A stretch of DNA of 62,264 nt from an uncultured Eggerthellaceae bacterium (GTDB taxonomy: Bacteria > Actinomycetota > Coriobacteriia > Coriobacteriales > Eggerthellaceae). Both the position numbers and the translations under genes were made by a program. Of the stretch, positions 8,582 through 16,933 are shown one piece after another; position 1 is the stretch's first letter; each line of letters starts with the position of its first letter. The notes below the pieces were generated by a model, which had not been told where the DNA came from, made no database searches, and was given only the letters and a program-made list of their open reading frames with translations. The stretch covers positions 1 to 62,264 of the forward strand of contig CAUEBO010000012.1 of NCBI GenBank assembly GCA_958454405.1. Reading direction: 5' to 3'.

Positions 8582-11356
8582 TTACGCCTTGTAGACCTTG
8601 ACGCGGACGGTGTCGATGACGCCGCCGTGGATCGGGTCGATGTAGCCGAAGTCGCCGCTCATGATGTCGTTCATGTTCGTGTCCTCAAGCAGGTCCTTGC
8701 CCATCCAGGACGTCTTGCGGCCGCGCGCGCCGCCGATGGCGACGGTATCGGGGCGGATGGTCTCGGTGAGATGCGCTTTGCCCTTGGTCGATCCGAAGGG
8801 AGACTCGACCACCATCTGGTCGCCTTCCTGCAATCCCTTCTCGGCGGCGGTCACCGGGTTGATCAGCACGGCGTTGGCGTCGGGCTGGTAGCGCGCCGAG
8901 TAGTCGCGGCGGATGGGGTCCTGGTCCATGTTCGCCAGGCGGAACATGTAGAACGGCGTGCGGTAGTTGCAGGCGAACAGGTCGAATTCCTCGGGCTGGT
9001 TGTCGATCTGGCGATGCTCGGGCCAGTAGGGCACGGCGCAGTAGCGGCGGCGCAGCTCGTCGATGGGGTACTTGATGGTGCCCTCGAGGTCGAAGCCGCT
9101 CTCCTGCACCTCGCGCAGCTTCGGGATGAGGAAGTCGCCGGAGCGCTTCTGCGCTTCAAGGTACACGGTGAAGCGGATGTCCTGGTTGCGGTGGGACGGG
9201 TACACGTCGGCGCCGTAGAAGCCGTTGTACGGCATCATCTTCACCTTGTCCAAATGGTCGAGGCCCTTGTCGTCGCCGAAGGCGGACTTCAGGCAGCGGT
9301 CGAACATCTCCTCGGCGGTGTACTTCACGCCGGGTTCAAGCTTCCACTTGGGGTTTTCGAACTGCACGGCGGCGGGGGGCACCTGGCCGAAGTCGGTGAG
9401 CGCGGCGTAGCCGATGCAGCCGTTGTGGTTGGCCGTCTCGTTCCACAGGTCGATGAGGCCCATGCGGTCGAATATCTCGATGAGCTGGTCGTTGCCGTCC
9501 ATGGTGTTGTAGAGGGGCTTCATGCCCTTGCGCACCACGACGCCGCGGTTGGAGGCCGCGAAGTTCGGATCGGTGTTGGTGGCCGACCCCTCGTTGCCCG
9601 GGAACAGGTGGCAGGTGTGCGTTTCGAGCGAGGCGTGCTCGGGCAGCAGCAGGTCGGACAGCATGGCCATCTCGTCCATGTGGTAGCAGCCCTGGTAGAT
9701 GACGTAGTCCACGCTCTTCATGGCCTGTTCGGCAACTTCCGGATCGGCGGTCACCGTGATGGGGTTCGAGCCGCAGGACACCACGACCGACGGCTTGTAG
9801 TCGAAGCCGTACTTCTCGGGGTCGCACATGGTGCGCATCATGAGGGTGTTGGTGGAGTGGCGGTGCGGGAACACGTCGGCGTAGTCCAGGCCCTGCGGCG
9901 GCCAGTTGAAGTTCGTGCACGTCTTGGCCTCGAAGTAAGGCTCGGTGGTGCCGTCCGTGGCGTTGGGCAGGTAGTCGCAGTACATGTTGGAGATGATGCC
10001 GCCGGGATAGCCGATGTTGCCCAGCAGCATGTTCAGCACGCGGCTGTAGATGTCGCACAGCGTGCCGTCTTCCTGGTTGGTGATGCCGCGGCCGATGATG
10101 ACGGCGGCGGGGCGCAGCGGAAGGGTTTGGCCGTCGATCACCGTGGTGGCGCCGAAATCGGCGTACGTCACCAGGTTGTTGGCTATCTCGCGGATCTTGG
10201 CTGCGGGGACGGTGCTGTACGCTTCGGCCCATTCCGGCGTGAAGTCCTTGAGAGATTCTTTGAAGGCTTGGAACGCAGGCTGGCAGGAGATGCCGTTTAC
10301 GTCATACTGACCGAACAGAGCAGGATCAACGAGCGACGCATCGTCCCAAGTCTTGGCGGAGTTGGACGACGCATCCCAGATCAGCGGCTTGCCGTCTTCG
10401 CCGCGGACGTAGTCGCCGTCGGCGTTGATCAGGTAGGGCGAGTTGGTCCTGTTCTTGATGAACGGCTCGTCGAAGCCGTTCTCCAGTTCGTACAGCATGC
10501 AGTGCATCCACGCGTACACGAGCGACAGGTCGCTGCCCAGGCGCGCGGACACCCATTCCCCGCGCGTGGCCTCCATGGAGGCGCGCGGGCCCACCGTGAC
10601 GTACTTCAGGCCGCGGCGGACGCCGTCGGCGAACGAGCGCGCGTCGCCGCCGGCCAATCCCGAGTCATAGCCCACCGATTTGCCCAAGATGACCAGGTAG
10701 TTGCAGTTGACGACGTCGTAGTTCACCGTCGGGAACGCGGAAAGCGTGTAGCAGCCGCCGTAGTGGATGGCGCACATCTGGCCCTTCGTGGAGCTGGAGT
10801 TCGGGGTTCCGAGCGCATGGGCCCACAAGCCGATTCCCAAGGTGGCATGGCCGCTCTCGTACGGGGCGAAGCTGTACATCTGCACCAGCTTGCGGATGTC
10901 GGTGTCGTAGCATTCCCTGATCTTCTCGGCTGCGATGTCGAGGGCCTCGTCCCAGGTTATCTCCACCCAGCCGGGGTCGATTTCCATGCCCTTCTCGGGA
11001 TTGGTGCGCTTCATGGGGGCTTTGATGCGGTGCGGGTTGTACACGTTCATGATGGCGCTCTTGCCGCGCGGGCACAGCGTGCCGGCGTTGTTCGCGCGAT
11101 CGGGGTCGCCCTCGATGTTCACGACCACGCCGTCTTTCATGGTGGCGACGAAGCTGCAGCTGCCGCACAGCATGCACATGCGGCAGTGTCCGTACACCTC
11201 GCCTTCCTCGCCGGCGTCGGCCGCGTTGCCGGCGGTTTCGGCGAACGCCTTGACGGGCTTGCAGGCCAGCGATCCGCTCAGCGCGGCGCCTGCGGCCAGG
11301 GCTCCGGCGCCTTTGACGAAGCTCCGCCTTGTCAGTTCCATGGTGTTCAAGCTCAC
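8582..11356 (-). CDS. Tat-exported molybdopterin oxidoreductase catalytic subunit, DMSO reductase family
   Basis: A 924-residue protein with a twin-arginine signal (RRSFVKGAGALAAGAA, residues 10-25), a [4Fe-4S] motif CRMCMLCGSC at 58-67 with LCPRGKSA downstream, and Moco-binding blocks such as WDEALDIAAEKI, VILGKSVGYDSG and a C-terminal dinucleotide-binding domain. The GTPNSSSTKGQMC stretch near residue 190 aligns with the region that supplies the metal ligand, so Cys is a plausible ligand. Together with the ferredoxin, NrfD and TorD genes it forms a complete respiratory reductase. The terminal acceptor cannot be read from sequence. Eggerthella strains use such enzymes on many substrates, including catechols, so a substrate call would be a guess. 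Confidence 0.9.
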   Translation of the reverse strand: MSLNTMELTRRSFVKGAGALAAGAALSGSLACKPVKAFAETAGNAADAGEEGEVYGHCRMCMLCGSCSFVATMKDGVVVNIEGDPDRANNAGTLCPRGKSAIMNVYNPHRIKAPMKRTNPEKGMEIDPGWVEITWDEALDIAAEKIRECYDTDIRKLVQMYSFAPYESGHATLGIGLWAHALGTPNSSSTKGQMCAIHYGGCYTLSAFPTVNYDVVNCNYLVILGKSVGYDSGLAGGDARSFADGVRRGLKYVTVGPRASMEATRGEWVSARLGSDLSLVYAWMHCMLYELENGFDEPFIKNRTNSPYLINADGDYVRGEDGKPLIWDASSNSAKTWDDASLVDPALFGQYDVNGISCQPAFQAFKESLKDFTPEWAEAYSTVPAAKIREIANNLVTYADFGATTVIDGQTLPLRPAAVIIGRGITNQEDGTLCDIYSRVLNMLLGNIGYPGGIISNMYCDYLPNATDGTTEPYFEAKTCTNFNWPPQGLDYADVFPHRHSTNTLMMRTMCDPEKYGFDYKPSVVVSCGSNPITVTADPEVAEQAMKSVDYVIYQGCYHMDEMAMLSDLLLPEHASLETHTCHLFPGNEGSATNTDPNFAASNRGVVVRKGMKPLYNTMDGNDQLIEIFDRMGLIDLWNETANHNGCIGYAALTDFGQVPPAAVQFENPKWKLEPGVKYTAEEMFDRCLKSAFGDDKGLDHLDKVKMMPYNGFYGADVYPSHRNQDIRFTVYLEAQKRSGDFLIPKLREVQESGFDLEGTIKYPIDELRRRYCAVPYWPEHRQIDNQPEEFDLFACNYRTPFYMFRLANMDQDPIRRDYSARYQPDANAVLINPVTAAEKGLQEGDQMVVESPFGSTKGKAHLTETIRPDTVAIGGARGRKTSWMGKDLLEDTNMNDIMSGDFGYIDPIHGGVIDTVRVKVYKA

Positions 11357-11610
11357 GTTTCTTCCTCCTCACTCGTTCGTACGTTGTGTTGGTGCTGGTC
11401 TGTCCGTTGCCCTCCTTCCCTCTCGCGATGGCTTTCCCCCTTGGGCGCCCGTCGCTTTTGAGCGCACGGGACCAGGGGGATCGTCGTCCCGGAAAACGGC
11501 GCGCGCAAGGTTCGGGCTGGGCCGCGCACCTGGGAAGCTCGGTTTCGGCAATGCGTTCCCAGGCCCCGGTCAAGCCGATGGCGCGTGTATGAGGTTGTGC
11601 TGCGGGTGTG

Positions 11611-12291
11611 CTAGATGGCTGTCTTCATCGGCGTTTGCAACGCATCGCGAGGCGATGCTTGCAGCCTCCCTTCGAACAGGATGGCGAGCTTCTCTCTGAA
11701 CTTGTCCTCGTACGGGTAGTCGTAGCGGTACATGCCCTTGTCGAGCTCGCGGAAGAACACGGCCACGATGATCTGGGCCATGGTGGTGCTGTCGCCTGAA
11801 AGGTTCAGCGATCCGTCCTCCTTCGCGCGTTCGATGAGACTCGCGTATATGGCCGCGAGCTCGGCGCGCGTGGCGAGCTCGATGTCGAGGTGCTCCTTGC
11901 TGGCGTAGATCTCGCAGTTGTAGGCCATGCGGATGTCGTTCGAATAGCGCTGCCGAGCCGACTCGCCGTCGGACTCGGGCGAGAAGAACACGCGCTGCGT
12001 GCCGCGTATGTCCTCCAGCAGCACCGAGAGCACGGCTTCGACGATCGACATGTCCTCAGGCAGCTCTTCGGCGTACGTTTTGAGATGCTCGACCGAAGCG
12101 CGTCCGATCTCCACGAGGAAGTCGCCTTTCGAGGGGAAGTAGCGGTAGAGCGTTCCCGTGGAAACGTCGGCCGCCTCGGCGATGTCCTTGAGCGTGGTGG
12201 CCTCGTAGCCTTTCTTCAAAAACAGGTTCGACGCGATGCTGTAGATATGCTGCCGCGTCTTGGAGCTGCGAACGTAGCCTTTGGTTGCCAT
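11611..12291 (-). CDS. TetR/AcrR-family transcriptional regulator
   Basis: A 226-residue regulator. The first 55 residues are a classic TetR helix-turn-helix, with KTRQHIYSIASNLFLKKGYE and ADVSTGTLYRYFPSKGDFL; the remainder is the variable ligand-binding helical domain. It lies upstream of the Moco operon on the same strand with a 254-base gap, so it may be co-transcribed with it or control it. Its own promoter carries a perfect 14-bp palindrome at the predicted transcription start, consistent with self-repression. Confidence 0.93.
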   Translation of the reverse strand: MATKGYVRSSKTRQHIYSIASNLFLKKGYEATTLKDIAEAADVSTGTLYRYFPSKGDFLVEIGRASVEHLKTYAEELPEDMSIVEAVLSVLLEDIRGTQRVFFSPESDGESARQRYSNDIRMAYNCEIYASKEHLDIELATRAELAAIYASLIERAKEDGSLNLSGDSTTMAQIIVAVFFRELDKGMYRYDYPYEDKFREKLAILFEGRLQASPRDALQTPMKTAI

Positions 12292-12347
12292 TGAGCGACC
12301 TCCCCCCGGTCGTTGCGAGCTTCGTCGTCGTTCTATGGTAAGACGAA

Positions 12348-12421
12348 ACTCAATATTGAGTGCGAACTTATACTACGAGGCCCGCAGCGGTCTGTCAAGA
12401 GCAATTTTGAGTTCGAACTTC
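12348..12421 (-). promoter_or_regulatory. Promoter of the TetR gene with two operator boxes
   Basis: On the minus strand TTGACA (12393-12398) and TAGTAT (12370-12375) are 17 bases apart, a near-consensus housekeeping promoter. The perfect palindrome ACTCAATATTGAGT (12348-12361) falls on the expected start point. A related box, CAATTTTGAGTTCGAACTT (12402-12420), lies upstream of the -35 element and matches CAATATTGAGTGCGAACTT (12351-12369) at 17 of 19 positions. Both are probable TetR sites. Confidence 0.75.
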
Positions 12422-13361
12422 ATTTTGTTCGCGAAGCCGACTCGCCCCGCGCTTGCCTGCGCTTTTCCGCCCGCAATGGCAGGTACTCGCTGATGACGAT
12501 GCCGGCGAAGATGAGGGCGAAGCCGGCGAACAGCGGCGCGGTGAGCGCTTCTCCCAGGAACAGGATGGAGAATGTGACGCCGAACACCGATTCCGTGGCA
12601 AGGAACAGCGCGGCAGGAGCAGGTTCCACATGCGCCACGGCCACGTTCTGCAGCAAGAGCGCGATGCACGACGCGAACACCGCCAGATAGCCGAGGCTCA
12701 TCCAGGTGCCGGGATCGAGGGCGGCGAAGTTTGGAACGGGCTCGAACGCCAGCCCGGCAGCGAAGCCCAACGCGCCCGCCACGACGAACTGCACCACGGT
12801 GAGCAGCGTCATGTCGCGCCCGCGCGCGTATTTCGCCGTGTACAGCACGTGAAAGCTCAGGAACAAAGCGGACAGCAGGGTGATCCCGTCGCCGAAGCGA
12901 AGCGAGAAGCCCGCAAGCCCCGCGAACGACACGCAGCCGACGCCCGCCACGCACACGACGGCCGCGGCCACGTTGAAGCGCGTGGGGCGCGTGCCGCGCA
13001 GCGCCCATCCCAGAAACGGAATGATCACGCAGTACAGCGAGGTGAGAAAGGCGCTGTTCGAGGCCGTCGTGTCGGTGAGGCCGGTGGAGTTCGCCCAGTA
13101 AGCCAAAAACAGCCATGCGCCCAATACGGCCCCCTTGCGCAGGTGGTCGAAGTCGAGCGAGCGCCTGAAGCGGGGGAGCATGATGATGCCCAGGATGACG
13201 CCTGCTCCCATGAAGCGCACGCCGACGAGCCATGCGGGGGGAAACGAATCGACCGTTGTTTTGATGACGACGGTGCCCAGCCCCCAGATGGCGGCCGCCA
13301 GCAGCAGGAAGCCTTTGTACTTCCAAAGCGAACGGGCGGTATGTTCCGATGACGATGCCAT
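12420..13361 (-). CDS. EamA/DMT-family transporter
   Basis: A 313-residue membrane protein with ten hydrophobic segments in two five-helix EamA repeats (about residues 12-150 and 160-300), the usual size for drug/metabolite exporters of this superfamily. The first repeat opens GFLLLAAAIWGLGTVVIK, and the KxRRQARG tail is cytoplasmic. It lies upstream of tetR on the same strand and its end overlaps a TetR-like operator box, but nothing in the sequence shows what it transports. Confidence 0.88.
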   Translation of the reverse strand: MASSSEHTARSLWKYKGFLLLAAAIWGLGTVVIKTTVDSFPPAWLVGVRFMGAGVILGIIMLPRFRRSLDFDHLRKGAVLGAWLFLAYWANSTGLTDTTASNSAFLTSLYCVIIPFLGWALRGTRPTRFNVAAAVVCVAGVGCVSFAGLAGFSLRFGDGITLLSALFLSFHVLYTAKYARGRDMTLLTVVQFVVAGALGFAAGLAFEPVPNFAALDPGTWMSLGYLAVFASCIALLLQNVAVAHVEPAPAALFLATESVFGVTFSILFLGEALTAPLFAGFALIFAGIVISEYLPLRAEKRRQARGESASRTK

Positions 13362-13554
13362 GGTGGAGCATCATAGCACGCAGGATGCCGTTCCCGCTTC
13401 GGCTCGGCGCGCTCGACCTCGAAACCGGGTTTCGCCGGAGGCGTTCCGGCCAACGTTCAGTTGAGTCTCGATCACTGTTGCTTGACGATGGGCGGCGCCC
13501 ATTTCCTCCCATGGTAGGATGGGGCGATTCCCGTCCACGAGGAGGCGACGTCCC

Positions 13555-15285
13555 ATGCCCACATTCCGCGAAGTCATGAAGGCGGTCCAGGTCACGGCCG
13601 ACGACAAGACGTCCGGCAAGCGCATGCGCGAGATAGAGTCCATCCTGCGCAAGCATCGGGCCTACTCGGGCCTCACGCCCGAGAAGGCCACGGCCATCTT
13701 GGAAGACCTGGGGCCGACGTTCGTGAAGATGGGCCAGATCGCCTCGAATCGCAGCGACATCATTCCCAAGGAATACGCCGACGCCTTCAAAACGCTGCGC
13801 GCGAACGTTCCGCCCGTTCCGTTCGAGACGATCGTCGAGATCATCGAGAACTCGCTGGGCCATCCGTGGCGGGACACGTTCGCCGACATCGAGCGGGAGC
13901 CGCTCGGGTCGGCCTCGGTGGCGCAGGTGCACCGCGCGCGCCTGGCGCACGGCCTGGGGGAGCCGGTGGCGACGGATGCGGGCGCGCCCGAGCGCCCTTC
14001 AGGCGCCGCAGCCGGCGAGGCCACGGAGCAGGGAGCGGTCGTGGCGGTGAAGGTGCGCCGCCCGTTCGTGGTCGAGCAGATGGCGGAGGACCTCACCCTC
14101 ATCCGCCATGCGCTTGCGCTCGCCGGCCTCACGCGCGTGGCGGGGGACATGATGCTGACGCTCGACGAGCTGGTGGACGAACTGGAGCGCACGACGGCCG
14201 AGGAGCTGGACTTCTGCGTGGAGACGTCGAACCTCGAGCGGTTCCGGAAGGAGCTTGCCGGCGAGCAGGGCGTGACGAGCCCTGTTGCGTATGCGGCGTA
14301 CGGATCGGACGAAGTGCTGGTGATGGAGTACATAGAAGGCGTCCACATCAACGACGTTCCGGGATTGCGCGCCCAGGGCGACGATCCGGCCGATCTGGGG
14401 CGGCGGCTGGCGGAGAACTACGTCGAGCAGTTCATCGACAACGGCTTCTTCCACGCCGATCCGCATCCGGGCAACATCCTGGTGCGCGGGCACGAGATCG
14501 TGTGGATCGACCTCGGCATGACCGGCGAGCTGTCGGACGCGGAACGCGCCATCGTCGGCACGATGTTCTTCGCGGTGGTCCAGAACGACCCGTTCGCGCT
14601 CAAGGACGCGCTGCTCACGCTTGCGAAACCGCGCGGCCCGGTGGACCACAGCCTGCTGCTGGACCAATTGAGCGGGCTGCTGTCGCAGTACGCATCGGCG
14701 GATCTGGCCGACATCAACGTGGGCGCGGCCATGCTGGACATCATCGAGATCCTGCGCTCGCAGAACCTCACGCTGCCTCCGTCGCTCACCATGCTCGCGC
14801 GCGGCGCGGTGACCATCGAGGGCGTGCTGGTGGACATCTCGCCGAAGACGAGCGTGGTCGACATCATATCCGACCATGTGAAGAAGCAGGCCTTCACGCC
14901 GGAAAGGGCGAGCGCGAAGGCGAAGGAGCTGCTCATGGCCACCGCCGCCTCGGCCGAGGCGGCGACGCGCCTGCCCACGCAGCTGTCGCATACGCTCGAC
15001 ATGCTCGATCGCGGGCAGATGAAGGTGGCTGCCGACCTGAACATGCCGAAGAACCTCATAGCGGCGCTGTATTCCGTGAGCGGCACCGTGTCGCTGGCGC
15101 TCATCTCGGCCGGCTTGTTCGTCGGTTCGAGCCTCATCGCGCAGACGAACATGCAGCCGCAGCTGCTGGAGGTGCCCGTGCTCGGCTTCCTGGGCTATCT
15201 GGGCGCGTTCGTGCTGGGCGTCTACGTGATCGGGCGCACCTTGCTCACGCGCCATCGGCAGCGCAACGACAAGCGCATAGAATAG
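13555..15285 (+). CDS. ABC1/UbiB/AarF atypical kinase family protein
   Basis: A 576-residue protein with the signatures of the UbiB family: the KxGQ motif (FVKMGQIASNRSDIIP), an alanine-containing nucleotide loop (PLGSASVAQVHRA), VAVKVRRPFV, the catalytic HADPHPGNI and the metal-binding DLGMTG. Two C-terminal hydrophobic segments anchor it in the membrane. In proteobacteria UbiB serves ubiquinone synthesis; this organism's respiratory genes suggest menaquinone, so a quinone-related or lipid-trafficking ATPase role is only an inference. The start at 13555 is preferred over one 12 codons upstream because GAGGAGG precedes it at the right distance. Confidence 0.9.
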   Translation: MPTFREVMKAVQVTADDKTSGKRMREIESILRKHRAYSGLTPEKATAILEDLGPTFVKMGQIASNRSDIIPKEYADAFKTLRANVPPVPFETIVEIIENSLGHPWRDTFADIEREPLGSASVAQVHRARLAHGLGEPVATDAGAPERPSGAAAGEATEQGAVVAVKVRRPFVVEQMAEDLTLIRHALALAGLTRVAGDMMLTLDELVDELERTTAEELDFCVETSNLERFRKELAGEQGVTSPVAYAAYGSDEVLVMEYIEGVHINDVPGLRAQGDDPADLGRRLAENYVEQFIDNGFFHADPHPGNILVRGHEIVWIDLGMTGELSDAERAIVGTMFFAVVQNDPFALKDALLTLAKPRGPVDHSLLLDQLSGLLSQYASADLADINVGAAMLDIIEILRSQNLTLPPSLTMLARGAVTIEGVLVDISPKTSVVDIISDHVKKQAFTPERASAKAKELLMATAASAEAATRLPTQLSHTLDMLDRGQMKVAADLNMPKNLIAALYSVSGTVSLALISAGLFVGSSLIAQTNMQPQLLEVPVLGFLGYLGAFVLGVYVIGRTLLTRHRQRNDKRIE

Positions 15286-15321
15286 GAAAGCGGCGCCGGC
15301 TTTCGAACCGGCGCCGCTTTC
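15286..15321. terminator. Bidirectional terminator between convergent ubiB-like and encapsulin genes
   Basis: A perfect 14-bp stem, GAAAGCGGCGCCGG (15286-15299) with its complement at 15308-15321 and an 8-base loop. It begins at the TAG of the kinase gene and lies 37 bases from the encapsulin stop. Confidence 0.85.
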
Positions 15322-15358
15322 GGGATCCGCGTTCCGCGCGGACAGGAGCGCTCTCCGT

Positions 15359-16171
15359 TTACGCGAACGTCACGATGGCGCCGGGGTCCTTGATGCGCAA
15401 GGCGGCCGTTTCCATGATCCGGAACGTGTGGTTGAAGTCCGCAAGCTCCAGATAGCCCACCGACAGGTCCAGGCCAAGGGCCAGGTCCAGGTACTCGGGC
15501 TCGGCGCACACGAGCACGGCCTTGCCGGAGTCCAGGGCGCTCGTCAGGTACACGTTGTCGCCGATGAGCTTCTTGATGCGCTCGATCTCCAGCATGCCGG
15601 TGTTCGGCTGCAGGCGCTGCAGGGCCAAGAACAGGTCGGGCGCCACCGCGAGGGCGTAGCGTCCCAGGTAGCCGGCCTTGGCCAGCTGCGACACGGCGGC
15701 GGCCACGTCGGCGAAGCCGTTCTCGCCCTTGGACCAGTCGTTGCGCTTCACCTTGCCGGCGCCCTTGGCGGACAGCAGGCCGGAAGCGCCGAGGGCGGCG
15801 TTGCCGTTCAGGATGAGGTCGTCTTCGCGGCGCGCGGCCTTCTTCGCGGCGGAGACGGCCGGGGCCAGATCCAGGGGCAGGCCCGTCTGCTTCGCGGCTT
15901 CCAGATCGCGTCCGAGCAGCGTAAAGTCCTCGTAGAACAGCGGCAGCTCCAGCTGCGCGCGGCCGACGATGCGGCCGATGCCGTCCTCAAGCACTTCTTC
16001 TTTCGCCACGCCGTCGACGGTGACGGACGTGGCGCCCGCGCCGAGCGGGCCGAACGTTTTCAGGAAGCGGCGGCACGTGAGGTGCTGCCGGGCGGTGCCG
16101 ATGACGGCTTCGTCGATGCGGTTCCACAATGCTGCCGACAGATCGGCTGATTCGCGAGCGAGGTAATCCAT
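15359..16171 (-). CDS. enc: Encapsulin shell protein (family 1, linocin M18/CFP29-like)
   Basis: A 270-residue protein that would self-assemble into an icosahedral nanocompartment of HK97 fold. Family features include the MDYLARESADLSAALWNRID opening, the ARQHLTCRRFLKTFGPLGAG segment, and the LPLFYEDFTLLGRDLEAAKQ and FRIMETAALRI regions. The next gene upstream encodes an encapsulated-ferritin-like cargo, the commonest family 1 pairing, so iron storage or detoxification is expected. The frame is open to 16345, but ATG at 16171 has an AAAGGA site and gives the family-typical start, whereas the extension would translate through a parS palindrome. Confidence 0.93.
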   Translation of the reverse strand: MDYLARESADLSAALWNRIDEAVIGTARQHLTCRRFLKTFGPLGAGATSVTVDGVAKEEVLEDGIGRIVGRAQLELPLFYEDFTLLGRDLEAAKQTGLPLDLAPAVSAAKKAARREDDLILNGNAALGASGLLSAKGAGKVKRNDWSKGENGFADVAAAVSQLAKAGYLGRYALAVAPDLFLALQRLQPNTGMLEIERIKKLIGDNVYLTSALDSGKAVLVCAEPEYLDLALGLDLSVGYLELADFNHTFRIMETAALRIKDPGAIVTFA

Positions 16172-16288
16172 GATCGGAGTCCTTTCGTGCTGCAAGCGGG
16201 CGCGTGCGCCGCGCTTGGCGGATAGGCTGGTTCTGCGCAGCGCCGCCGGACGAGGCGGGGTCGATGTTCGGCATCGATCCTGTTCAGC

Positions 16289-16316
16289 GCCGAATGTTTC
16301 ACGTGAAACATTCGGC
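16289..16316. promoter_or_regulatory. parS: parS centromere-like site (ParB binding)
   Basis: The core TGTTTCACGTGAAACA at 16295-16310 is identical to the consensus chromosomal parS of Gram-positive bacteria. It is embedded in a longer perfect 28-bp palindrome, 16289-16316, with GCCGAA/TTCGGC flanks. It sits in the 216-base gap between the encapsulin and ferritin-like genes. Sites of this kind cluster near the replication origin and nucleate ParB spreading. Confidence 0.9.
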
Positions 16317-16387
16317 GGATGCGCCGGGTGGGCCGGAGGCGCCAAAGGGCGGCTGCGGCCGGCCGAAGGGGCGCCGCGCGGCGGGCG

Positions 16388-16762
16388 TTATTCTGACAGG
16401 TCGCCGACCGTGGGCGCGGCGGCGGGTTCGGCCGGAGCCGGCGCGATGGCGCCGTCGGTGGCGATGCCCAGATCCTCGAGCATCTCCTGCACCTCGCCCT
16501 CCCCGTCCAAGAAGAACTCCGTCTCCTTCGGGTCCAGATGGCGCATGAGCGTGATGAGCTCGCCCATATGGGCCTTCTCCTCGTCGCGGATGTCGGCGAG
16601 GACCGCCTTCGCGGCGGGGTCGTCGGTGGCGAGGTAGTGGGACTCGTACAGGTAGATGGCTTCGAGCTCGCCGGCGATGTCAAGGCGCAGCGCCTGCATG
16701 AGCTCAGCGTTCGTCATCTTGCGGTCGACGTTGCCGGAAAACGGGTTTGCGAAACTGGGCAT
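16388..16762 (-). CDS. Encapsulated ferritin-like protein (EncFtn)
   Basis: A 124-residue cargo protein. Two helices carry the ferroxidase residues of the EncFtn family: the GELEAIYLYESHYLA segment with paired glutamates, and DEEKAHMGELI with Glu and His. A flexible Ala/Pro-rich stretch follows, and the last residues, PTVGDLSE, resemble the encapsulin targeting peptide of LTVGSL type. EncFtn forms an annular decamer that oxidises Fe(II) for mineral storage inside the shell. It precedes the encapsulin gene on the same strand. Confidence 0.92.
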   Translation of the reverse strand: MPSFANPFSGNVDRKMTNAELMQALRLDIAGELEAIYLYESHYLATDDPAAKAVLADIRDEEKAHMGELITLMRHLDPKETEFFLDGEGEVQEMLEDLGIATDGAIAPAPAEPAAAPTVGDLSE

Positions 16763-16910
16763 GGGATTCCCTCCCTTTCAACGTGCCGTCCGGCGAGACG
16801 GGCCGACTGCGCATGCAGATCGACGCGATCTGTCCGCCGAGCGGCGGTTACTCATCTCATGACGTCATCATACTCTTGTCGAGTCATCGATATTCGGCAG
16901 GCTTCGCTTT

Positions 16911-16933
16911 TTATTGAGAACTTCTCCTAATAA
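16911..16933 (-). promoter_or_regulatory. Inverted repeat upstream of the encapsulin locus
   Basis: TTATTGAGAA and TTCTCCTAATAA flank a central C, giving arms of TTATT/AATAA and GAGAA/TTCTC with a two-base asymmetry. It overlaps the last codons of the TVP38 gene, about 150 bases before encFtn. A metal- or stress-responsive repressor site is possible; no regulator is identified. Confidence 0.35.

Noticed and set aside
4254..8594. A very long open frame of about 1446 codons on the plus strand
   Set aside because: It runs antisense to fhaA and the Moco operon, has a composition dominated by Ala, Arg, Gly and His, and contains no domain. It is a by-product of high-GC codon use in the true minus-strand genes.
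8582..11356. Assigning the Moco enzyme to catechol or dopamine dehydroxylation
   Set aside because: Such enzymes occur in this lineage, but no substrate-diagnostic residue can be read by eye, so the call was left at family level.
16172..16345. N-terminal extension of encapsulin by 58 residues
   Set aside because: The extension would translate the parS palindrome and a basic, low-complexity stretch, while the ATG at 16171 has a good ribosome site and gives the family N-terminus.
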